Both the position numbers and the translations under genes were made by a program. The notes below the pieces were generated by a model that ran no database searches, had not been told where the DNA came from, and saw only the letters and a program-made list of their open reading frames with translations. A stretch of 64,000 nucleotides of DNA from Actinomortierella ambigua (lineage: Eukaryota; Mortierellomycota; Mortierellomycetes; Mortierellales; Mortierellaceae), in assembly GCA_016098155.1 (NCBI GenBank), contig JAAAJB010000017.1:22067-86066 (forward strand). The letters run 5' to 3'. Every line of letters begins with the position of its first letter. Position 1 is the stretch's first letter. This document shows positions 55,737 to 64,000 of this stretch, piece after piece.

Positions 55737-57161
55737 ATGCGTTTCATTCTCTCGGCTCTCCTAGCCACCGCGCTTCTTGGCGTCATGGCGACGGCGGATG
55801 TCCACGCTGGCCAAGCTCAAGGTGGTCAGGCAGCGTTCCGTCTGGAGCCGCGCCAATTGCGCAACCACAAGGCTCATCATCGCACACATAAGAGCGCGCA
55901 TAAGACGCCAAAGGGCGCTCAGCACAAGAAGAGCGCAAGTGGTGGAAAGCACCACAAGCGTGAGCTGGTCTTTGACCGGCACAACCCTCTGGCAGTGCCT
56001 ATTGCTGCTGCTGCTGCCGCAGGAGGTGGCGGTTCGCAGATTGTGTCTGCGCCAGAGGTGCATGCAGGAGTTTACGATGACTCACGCTTCCGCCCACACA
56101 ACAACCACCACACCCACCACGGCGGCAAGAAGAACAAGGGCAAGAAGCATCACGCGAAGAAGGTGCGCAAGCACCGCGCGAAGAAGTCCCACAAGAAGCA
56201 CTCGAAGCGTGCTCTGGACGACCATGCTTCAAAGTCGGCCCATCACAAGGTTCAGAAGAAGAGCCACAAGAAGGGACAGAGTGGCCACAAGAAGCACACG
56301 AAGCGTGCTCTGGACGAACATGCCCCGAAGGCGGCCCATCACAAGGTGCAGAAGAAGAGCCACAAGAAGGTACAGAGTGGTCACAAGAAGCACACGAAGC
56401 GCGCCCTCGATGAACATGCCCCAAAGGCGGCCCATCACAAGATTCAAGCGAAGAGCCACAAGAAGGGACAAAGCGGCCACAAGAAGCACACGAAGCGTGC
56501 TCTGAACGAGCATTCCCCAAAGGCGGCCCACCACAAGGTGCAGAAGAAGAGCCACAAGAAGGTACAGAGTGGTCACAAGAAGCACACGAAGCGTGCTCTG
56601 GACGAGCACTCCTCGAAGGCGGCCCATCGCAAGGTTCAAGTGAAGAGCCACAAGAAGGGACAGAGTGGCCACAAGAAGCACACGAAGCGCGCTCTGGACA
56701 AAGATGCCCCGAAGGCGATCCATCGCAAGGTTCGCAAGATCCACAAGAAGGGAAAAGTCGGCCACAAGAAGCAGAGTGGTGGTGGACATAAAAAGTTGAA
56801 CAAGAAGCACCAAAAGCGCGAGCTGAAGGAGCCGAAAATCGTGTTCCCCTTTGAGACCGAGACCGAGCCAAAGCCGTTGGAGAAGCCGCTGAAGCCGATT
56901 GTTGCTGCGGTGGCGCATCACAAGGAGGAGTACGAGAAGAAGTTGGTGCAGCAGCCGGAGGCGAAGAAGGACAAGAAGAAGGTGAAGAAGGTGAAGAAGG
57001 TGATGAAGGTGGAGAAGATCGAGAAGAAGGACCATGACGAGGTTGCCAAGAAGGTGGACGAGGAGTTGGACCTGCACAAGAAGAGTCACCACCACCGTCG
57101 TTCCGTACAAAAGGCCTCGCACAAGAAGAAGGCTCAATCTCATCACAAGAAGGGAAAGTAG
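55737..57161 (+). CDS. secreted Lys/His-rich protein with Kex2-type KR-bounded repeats (KEP-like), 474 aa
   Basis: Start chosen at MRFILSALLATALLGVMATA, a classic signal peptide. The rest is extremely basic (Lys, His, Ala). From about residue 158 five near-identical 32-residue units follow, each ending KKHTKR (HSKR before the first) and restarting with ALDEHAPKAAHHK or a variant. A sixth diverged unit of ~43 residues ends HQKR. Additional KR sites occur earlier (HHKRELVF). Each boundary is a dibasic site of the type cut by the Golgi protease Kex2, so maturation could release several related cationic His-rich peptides. Fungal Kex2-processed repeat proteins include cell-surface peptides such as Ustilago Rep1 and pheromone precursors. 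A K/E-rich coiled-coil-like C-terminus (KKVKKVKKVMKVEKIEKKD) follows. No family name recognised; alternatives are a wall-bound polycation or a metal-binding protein. Confidence 0.75.
   Translation: MRFILSALLATALLGVMATADVHAGQAQGGQAAFRLEPRQLRNHKAHHRTHKSAHKTPKGAQHKKSASGGKHHKRELVFDRHNPLAVPIAAAAAAGGGGSQIVSAPEVHAGVYDDSRFRPHNNHHTHHGGKKNKGKKHHAKKVRKHRAKKSHKKHSKRALDDHASKSAHHKVQKKSHKKGQSGHKKHTKRALDEHAPKAAHHKVQKKSHKKVQSGHKKHTKRALDEHAPKAAHHKIQAKSHKKGQSGHKKHTKRALNEHSPKAAHHKVQKKSHKKVQSGHKKHTKRALDEHSSKAAHRKVQVKSHKKGQSGHKKHTKRALDKDAPKAIHRKVRKIHKKGKVGHKKQSGGGHKKLNKKHQKRELKEPKIVFPFETETEPKPLEKPLKPIVAAVAHHKEEYEKKLVQQPEAKKDKKKVKKVKKVMKVEKIEKKDHDEVAKKVDEELDLHKKSHHHRRSVQKASHKKKAQSHHKKGK
56211..56690 (+). repeat. 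five 96-bp in-frame tandem repeats
   Basis: Units begin at 56211, 56307, 56403, 56499 and 56595, exactly 96 bp apart, each encoding 32 residues from after one KR site through the next. Units 2, 4 and the even-spaced variants differ mainly at (G/V)QSGHKK and (Q/A/V)KSHKK positions. Unit 6 (56691-56819) is longer and diverged. Confidence 0.92.
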
Positions 57162-58919
57162 ACCATCCCCACAAAAAAAAAATGAAAAAGTGAAGGTGCC
57201 CTGGATCTCACACCCTTGATACCATCCTTAATCCCTTTCCCTTTCTTTATGGGAACTACTTTCTAAAGACCACAAAAAAAAATAGCAAACATTCCCAATT
57301 CTTCATTCATTCTCCCCACCCCCCCTTTTTTTTTACTTTTTCGCTTTCTGTATACTTTTTTTTCCACTCAAAAGAAACTTGGGTATTCGTTCTCTACTTT
57401 TTTTTTTGTTTCCTCTGTTTCCTTTTCCCAATTTCTACATGACCTTTCTTTTTTGTATATAATTCTTCTTCCGTCCCCTCCATTCACCCTCTGAAAGGTT
57501 CTGTAGAAACACGAGAAAGAACCGGGGATTCCCTTGCTTTCACCCTCTCCACTTTTTCTTCTTTGCACTCATAAAGAAGGAGAGCACGAGCGAGGGGCAG
57601 CAATAGAGATGACACCCTTCTTGTTCTAATATGAAAACAATAAAATGCCTCTTCCATCAGTCAGAACAAATTGGGTGACGAGAGTAGAGGGGGTGGAAGG
57701 GGGTTTTTGATCTGTGAGTTGGAATATGGAATAGCTTGATGAGAGTGTGGGATGGTAGGAGTCGCTTCTTTTTTTTTTTTTTTTTTTGCCGAGGTTATCT
57801 CCAGAACAGCAGCATCGCATATGCATGTGGACATGTTTGCTTTGCTGGGATACATGCGCCCACTGTCGACGCAACACAGCATTTTCGAGAACGTCATATT
57901 GCAAGCAGGCGAGTATTCGAGCATTCAGCAGCTGCACGGGAATCGTCCAGAGTATGTCATAGCTCTTCTTGTGTTCGACAGCAGTAGCTTTGCCCACTGT
58001 CGATGGCGATGTACCACCTCGCTTTTGTTATCTTGCTCTGTCCCTTCAAATCACCCAGTGTAGCTAGGACGCTATGCGTTGGGCCGAGATCACATGACCT
58101 GCGAACTCCAGCGGTTGTTTAATAGGTAAGTTTGCCGTACTGCGATTGCTCCCTCTTTTCCGAATTACTCGCTAAAATGGCAAGTGGATGCGAAAAGGGG
58201 CATCCATAGCCAAAGAGACACAGAGAGAGACATCCAACCATCCATCGATCTATCCCGGCGACCATCCATCAGCAAACATCGCTTTCCATCGTCCCGTCAC
58301 CATACCAACCCTAACCAACTATCCGACCCGTCCGACCCTCGACTTTGCACTTTTTTTTTCTTTGCGGATTCACCTATTTTCCATGCATCAGGGAGGACCC
58401 ATCATCAAGTCGCAGGAAGGGAAACGAAGGAAGGAAGGACCGACTGACGGACGGAGGAGGTCTCAGCCAAACCCAAAGGCGCACTCAAGAAGGCCGCTGT
58501 CTGTGTCGGAAGAGAGAGAGAAAGAGAAACGGCCTCGAGTTTGTGCAAGGGCTAGGCGAACCTCTGATCCACCCCCATCCAAGACGGGACAAGGAGGCGA
58601 CTACAAAAGCAGACCAATCATGGCATCACCAACATCAATCACCTAATGCCTCAACAAGTGCCTCCAACCTTGCAACCCCCTCTCTAGTTCTTTGGAAAGG
58701 ACATCACGGATGTGCGGATGGAATCTGTCAACAGCTCTTGGTGGAACTCTTGTCTCTTTGGCTATGGACCCCCCAACCCCTCCCCCAACCTACACTGTCA
58801 AAGTCGAACAGGTTCAAAGGAGCAACTCGGAAAGACCGCTAACCAGCCATACGGGGAACCTATCTTTCTGTCCCACCCTCTATTTCTTATGGACCTTATA
58901 GCGTTCTCTCACTTTCCAG
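57162..58919. other. 3' flank of repeat-protein gene and 5' flank of eL14 gene
   Basis: T-rich 3' flank with AATAAA-type signal at about 57639-57645, then a poly-T run at 57768-57787. The stretch 57600-58640 contains frames without recognisable domains. A candidate eL14 first exon lies at 58764-58811 (see that gene). Confidence 0.45.
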
Positions 58920-60161
58920 CGTGTCGTTGAGGTCGGCCGTGTCGTCATGGTCAACTACGGTGCCGATGCCGGCAAGCTCGCCGTCATTGTCGATATCATT
59001 GACCACAACCGTGTATGTGTTCCCTCCCTGCAGACTTTCAGGATTTCTTTTCAAATCACCAACCTCCCCCATCAGACTCTGGAGGGAAGGGGAGGGTATC
59101 GTTTTTTGTTGTCGGCTCTGGAGTGAGATCATGGAAACAAGGCCAGTCGTTATGGTGTTGAGGAGTCTGTCGACGGGATCAAGGCGTTATCAGTGCACTG
59201 ATCAGCAAGGGACATCCTATCGGCATCAAAGGGGCATGAGAGGAAGGCTGTTCTACTCTACGACCGAGAGAGAAAGAAGAAAAGAGAGGGGAGTGAGAGA
59301 GAGGGAGACAACGGCGCATACACCCTAAGTGTTCTTTTTTCAGGAGCAACTGTGGCGAGTCGACACTGCGCATCACAAGAAACACCCGCTTTACTCATGC
59401 AACGACAGTGTCATCTCGAAAGAGAAAGAAGGGAGTCTAGGCATCTCGCGGGAGAGTAGTGATGGATGACACTGGATGTCACTTCCTTTCTTTCTCATGA
59501 GAGGTCTCTTCTCTGGGAAGGATCGCCTTTGGGAGACTAGTTGCCACGTTTTTGGAAGGCGACTCTTGACAACAACAGCAGCCCCCCCCCCCCTTTTTCG
59601 ATACCTGCAGGTTTCCCACAGTTGGATCGACTTTAGCGTTTCGTTCCCCTGGGGACTTGCCCCTCCGCCCTTTTCCTTTTTACCTCTTTTGAAAAAGCAT
59701 TGGTTCAGAAAACTTACCCCCCACCCTCTTCTTTCCTCCTTTCTTTCTCTCCATAGGCCTTGATTGAGGGTCCCACCACCGGCATCTCCCGCCAGGCCTA
59801 CGCCTTCAAGCGCCTGACCCTGACCCCCCTTGTCGTCAAGATCCCCCGCGCTGCTGGTGCCAAGGCTCTTAAGGCTGCCATCGAGAAGCAGGATGTTGCT
59901 GGCTCCTGGGCCAAGACCGCCTGGGCCAAGAAGATTGCTGCCCGTTCCAAGCGTGCCTCCAACTCTGACTTTGACCGCTTCAAGCTGGCCAAGTTCAAGC
60001 GCGTCGTAAGTGTCATCAGAAAGAAAAAAAAATGGAAACACAAAATGTGGGTGACTTTGAGAGAGAATAACGAGTTCTAACCTGCTTCTCTTTTTTTTTT
60101 TTTTTTTCTTAACTAGCGTCGCGAGATCGTTGACAAGGCTGTCAAGGCCACCAAGGCTTAA
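58920..60161 (+). CDS. RPL14: 60S ribosomal protein eL14 (first exon unresolved)
   Basis: Exons 58920-59012, 59757-60005 and 60117-60161, phase 0 at each junction. They give [65 protein letters not shown] and the basic tail [14 protein letters not shown]. This is the KOW-type SH3 domain plus helix of eL14, a component of the large cytosolic ribosomal subunit. The initiation codon must be in an upstream exon. One in-frame candidate is 58764-58811 (starts MDPPTPPPTYT), but its donor (gttcaa) is unusual, so I leave it out. The intron 59013-59756 is 744 nt, far longer than others in the window. Another T-rich intron precedes the last exon. Confidence 0.9.
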
Positions 60162-60216
60162 ATTTTGTCCTAGGTGAAATTCTTCCCTTCCTTTCTCCCT
60201 TACCAGCTGGTCCGCA

Positions 60217-60222
60217 ATAAAA
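60217..60222 (+). terminator. AATAAA polyadenylation signal of eL14
   Basis: AATAAA 56 bp downstream of the eL14 stop codon, in the convergent spacer shared with the aminotransferase gene. Confidence 0.55.
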
Positions 60223-60491
60223 ACCGATTGGAAAAAAAAATATATCTGTTTTGCAGACACGCGTTCTTTCATATGTTTCGAAGTTGGGGGGGGGGGGAGG
60301 GGGTATTTTTGTGCAAGTGTGGTATATAATTTCACCCCCTGCCATTTAGGATGTCATGGAAGACAAAAAAAAAAAAAAAGGACGAAGCCACATGTCTCAT
60401 GAAATCTTGGACGTTTTCTGGGGTATCTATTCGTGGTGTTTCCCTTTAATTGATTGCGAAAAAAAAAAGATGCGTGTATGTGTATGTTGTT

Positions 60492-62924
60492 TTACAGATC
60501 CTTCCAAGCATTGATGAGGACATCGGTTTGCTTGGGTTCGCGGACAGCGATACGGACAAAGGTCGGACGATCATATCCGGGCTTGCCGCTGCGGACAGGG
60601 ACACCGGCCTGTTTGGCCAGGGCGACGGCCCTCTCGGCGACGGCCTCAGACTTGAGGTCAGCCCAGACCCAGGACAGATAGGGCTTTCCAAAGTATTCCC
60701 ATGGCTGGTTATGTTGTGCCTTTTGGGCGGAGAGGCCCTTCAGACGTTCGATCAGCTGAGCACGGTAGATCGGGGTCAGACGCCAGGTATCTTCCAGGTA
60801 TTGCTTGTCCCGGACGACCTCGTCCATAAAGGCCAGGGCGGGGCCATTGACGGACCATGGGACCTGGATGCGCTTCAGAGCCACGCAGTGGTCGACGGTT
60901 GGGCAGACGATGGAGCCGAGACGCAGACCGGTGCAGGACCAGATCTTGGTCCAGGAGTGGATGACGTAGATCGAGATGTTACGCTGTCGGTAGGTCTGCT
61001 CCAGGAACTCGGTCTGGGCCGTCATCGAGTCTTCGCGGAAGTGAGGGCCTAGCCAGATCTGCATCGATTCGTCTATGAACCCCATCGGAGTCGCGTCCCG
61101 TAGGAAAAAGAGAGATAGAATAAGATTGAGAGATTAGAGAGAGGAAAAGAAAGTTATGAGAAATGTGTTTGGAAAATCACATGAAGCCCCAGGGTTGTGG
61201 AAAATGTGTGGAAAAAGGAAAAGGGGGGAGATGAGTTATTAAAAAATCGAAACCCAGCCAGCTGATCTTTTAGTCATCTACTATCAGGCTGTGTGGGGGA
61301 AATGGCCATCTGTCTGGCAGTCCTCGCAAGTCGAGTAGGAGTATCCAAACACATGAAGAGAGGTATATGCTCTCATGGTGCCTTTGCTATTCTTTTTACC
61401 CCAAAAACAGGGAAAAGGGATGCCGCAGAGGGCTCTCACCGATTCTTCAGAGAGAAATGGAGGGACAAATGGACACACCTTGTGTCGCGTGTCCAACCCA
61501 AGGGGTCAACAAGTATGTGAGTAGTTCCTACTCTGAGAAAAAGAAACCCCTCCATGGACTTACCAATGACAACGACACCATTGTCCTGGACATTCTCGAG
61601 GATCCAGGTCTTGAGCTCCTCGACCGACTTGTAGTCACCAGTGGGGTTGCAAGGGTTGACAATGCAGACAACGTTGGCTTTATCATCGCCCTTGGGGCAC
61701 AGGATATCACGGCCGTTGGTCTCTGCAGAACGCTGATACTCCTTGTACTATTAACAAGCAACAAAAAAAAAACAGATGTGGCGTATTAGGAACGTCTCCA
61801 ACCATTCGTAATGTTGTGTTGTCTCATTATCACACCACTTTTCGTTCTGTGACAAGCTTAAAAAAAAAGTTTGATGGGGCACAGATCATAAACAACCGCA
61901 GGATAATAAAAAGTGTTTCTGAGAGCATAGTTTCCATTGCCTGGTCCATATCAAGGTTGTTGTGGCTCTAGCTCACGAGTCAGCATCACTCCCCCCACTC
62001 TCCTCTCCCCTCTCCAAGCATCATCATCTTCATTACCTGGACATCCCAAGGACCAGCCTTCCAGGTGCCTCCAGGAGAAGAGCGAATGACAAGATCAATC
62101 AACTCTGAAGCGCCGTTGCCGAGCAGTAGACGATCGCGGTGCATCTCCCAACCCCTGGGCCAGATCCACTCGGCCAGCGAGGACTTTGCGGGCTCCTGGT
62201 TGGCAGGAGGGTAGTGGTGGCAAGTAGTGATCTAGAAAGGAGGAGAAGGAGGATTTGTCAATTGGCTAATGTTAGCTTACCACAGTTCGATGTTAGGTCT
62301 GCAGGGTTGGAGATGAGGAGAAGGGATGGTGGGGTGGGGGGGTGGGGGAAGGAGAAAAGTTCTTTAGCCACCGATTAGATCAGAAAACCATGTGCTAGTG
62401 GTCAATCCTATGACTTTGAAAGACGTTGCCGAGATGAATGCAGAGAGAGAGAGAGAAAAAAGGGGTTGTTGTTGAAGGAAGCCATGCATGGCGTTGCATT
62501 TGTTGTGTTGGTGTGCAGCATTTTGGGTGGGGGTGATCGTTCTCTTGGGTTTCCACCTCTCAACCCCCCCTCCTCATTTCTCCACGACGGTTATCAGCGG
62601 GTAGGTTCCTGAGCAAAAAGATGATTTGACTGATGGAGGGGGTTTGCTCCTGTGTCGTTGTCAATACGGCCAGATCTGTCTACAATCCACCTCTTGATCC
62701 AAATGGGAGACATGGCAACAATGACAGAGAAAAAAATAGGAATATTAGAGCCTTACAGCATCACGGGCAGCCTGCAAGGCTTTCGCCGGCGTGCCGAGGA
62801 GGTTGGTCGTCACGGAAAAGTCCTCAACAAAGTTGTTGAGGAACTTCCAGTCCTGTCCTCCATGGAACTGCTGTGTCTTGGTGTCCCAGACGGTTGTGTT
62901 GACGGGCTCTGCAGAGGTGGGCAT
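60492..62924 (-). CDS. class I/II PLP-dependent aminotransferase (375 aa)
   Basis: Exons (minus): 62757-62924, 62037-62231, 61564-61747 and 60492-61072. The joined product begins MPTSAEPVNTTVWDTK and runs through WKFLNNFVEDFSVTTNLLGT, HHYPPANQEPAKSSLAEWIW, RLLLGNGASELIDLVIRSSP (PLP-binding start), VCIVNPCNPTGDYKSVEELK, VVVIDESMQIWLGPHF (Asp contacting the PLP ring nitrogen), and SWTKIWSCTGLRLGSI with the candidate Schiff-base Lys. Fold-type I aminotransferases of the histidinol-phosphate aminotransferase / CobD-like group have this arrangement. The amino donor and acceptor cannot be read from sequence. Introns contain short repeats and homopolymers. Convergent with eL14 (330 bp between stops). 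Confidence 0.88.
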
Positions 62925-64000
62925 GGTCGAATTGTTGCAAGGGACGGGAGGATGAGTGTGATGAGATGTGATGGAGAAAGAGATGAGAAAGGAAAAAAAA
63001 AGAAGAGGGCTGGTTTCAATTTTTTTTTTTTGGGGAAAAGGAAAATGATGGCGACGGTGCGGAGAAAGGGGAAACTCTTGTTCTGCTCCACAAAAGGGTA
63101 GGTCGATTTGAACCAATTATTGTCGTTCATAAGTAGGCGATGAGCCCATTGTTGACCATCAAAACGCGCTGTTGCCTCGAGGCCGAGAAGAGTTGGTGGA
63201 GTAGGGGGGGACAAGGTAGCATCGATAGAATGGCCAGCAAGCAACAAACCTCTTCTACGGATGTACATATCTCCTAGAGCTGGGTTGAGTGGGCGGCTAG
63301 CAAATATGGAGAGGGAGTACCAGGATCAAGCTGGAGGCTGCTGCATGTCCTTGTTCTGGTCTGTCTTTCCTCAGAGAGGCGTGTCGAACAAAAGCCCCCC
63401 TCCTTTTTATTGTCACAGACAATAATGTTTGTTGATATGTGCTTGTGTGGTTTGTTTCCCACGAGTAAGTGTGATCCGCAACGGTGTAGTGAAACAGACC
63501 ATTGAGCCTCATTACACAAGGCGTTGAATGCACATCGTGGAGCAATATCAAGCATTTTTATTTTACGCAGTCGCGCAAGATGGGGCTGAGTGAGCAACAA
63601 CACAGGTGGTTCTATTGACACGACCGTTGTTCTTCCGAAGGTAGCCCTAACGAGCAAGAAGTCGTTGAGGACGGGATCCACAGCATCGGGTGAACCAGAG
63701 AATGAACCGCAAGCCAAGCATTTTCAAGAATTTCCCATGTACTTCCCGACATGCAAGATAGCGGAAAGAGTATGGGGGTAAAGCTGAGGATACATAATTC
63801 AAGATGTTATCAGCGTTTGGGGACGTAGCATACAATGCGCGTCATTGTTTCCAAGGTCTGGGTAGACTATATCAAGGTTGTCAGCCAGATTTTACTGTTC
63901 CGTTGGATGGCCAATAGTCATGATGTAATCCATCTAGATCTTGACAACCATGGGATGTTTTGGATGATACGCCCCACACCAACAGTATCTAACGTAGCCG
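62925..64000. other. 5' flank of the aminotransferase gene to window end
   Basis: No frame here has a recognisable domain; the longest (63274-63717, minus) lacks splice partners and homology signs. Nothing else seen. Confidence 0.45.

Noticed and set aside
58764..58811. Candidate first coding exon of eL14
   Set aside because: In frame and correctly phased, but the donor gttcaa is unusual and the Pro-rich start is atypical, so I could not support it.
59013..59756. snoRNA in the eL14 intron
   Set aside because: A C-box-like string is present but no paired D box or terminal stem was convincing.
1..64000. tRNA, rRNA or CRISPR arrays
   Set aside because: No cloverleaf with a B-box, rRNA core or spaced repeat array was seen; the regular repeats found are protein-coding or promoter repeats.

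Overview
This is a 64 kb piece of a filamentous-fungal nuclear genome. Genes are intron-rich with short GT-AG introns, no operons, long homopolymer/pyrimidine tracts in introns and flanks, and Q/N/G/S-rich coding tracts. The gene set (fungal MscL-type channel, ENA-type P-type ATPases, several Sel1-repeat proteins, a LINE relic, a MULE, a Myb/SANT coiled-coil protein) points to an early-diverging fungus, most likely Mucoromycota/Mortierellomycotina. That placement is an inference from gene content, not from a marker comparison. I see no rRNA, tRNA or CRISPR.

Layout. 1-2.6 kb: 5'-truncated Sds3-like subunit of the Sin3/Rpd3 deacetylase complex (+). 4.3-6.8 kb: Sel1-repeat protein (-) with a decayed C-terminal half. 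8.9-26 kb: a duplicated, transposon-rich block. It holds two ENA-like (type IID) cation ATPase genes (-, 8882-12084 and 18360-21515), and between them a dead LINE reverse transcriptase, a Myb/SANT-like coiled-coil gene with a frame break, and a ~0.93 kb near-perfectly folding inverted duplication. An intact-looking MULE transposase gene (+) lies just beyond the second ATPase. 26.4-29.4 kb: long Sel1 protein (+). 29.5-38.5 kb: polyprenol reductase (-), ZNG1-type COG0523 GTPase (+), cytochrome b5 reductase-like flavoprotein (+), Pho80-type cyclin (-). 39.7-41.4 kb: MscL-type channel (-) in eight exons including 17- and 25-nt microexons. 44-46.7 kb: Nif1/Dsf2-like Sel1 protein (+). 48.5-54.5 kb: divergent pair Pet127 (-) and RNA polymerase I subunit RPA49 (+). 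55.7-57.2 kb: secreted, Lys/His-rich protein built of Kex2-type KR-bounded repeats (+). 58.9-60.2 kb: ribosomal protein eL14 (+). 60.5-62.9 kb: class I/II PLP aminotransferase (-).

What stands out. The two ATPase genes keep the same three-exon structure. They carry a ~1.1 kb tract (including intron 2) that is nearly identical while their ends have diverged, which fits gene conversion. Both also carry the same kind of 22-bp-period repeat 350-450 bp upstream of the start codon. The secreted repeat protein looks like a precursor of multiple ~32-residue cationic peptides. The long foldback at 16.75-17.68 kb is a candidate hairpin-RNA source. Housekeeping genes form two tight divergent pairs (190 bp and 117 bp between start codons) and several convergent pairs. 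All exon boundaries below were read by eye from splice signals and reading frame; no alignment was run.
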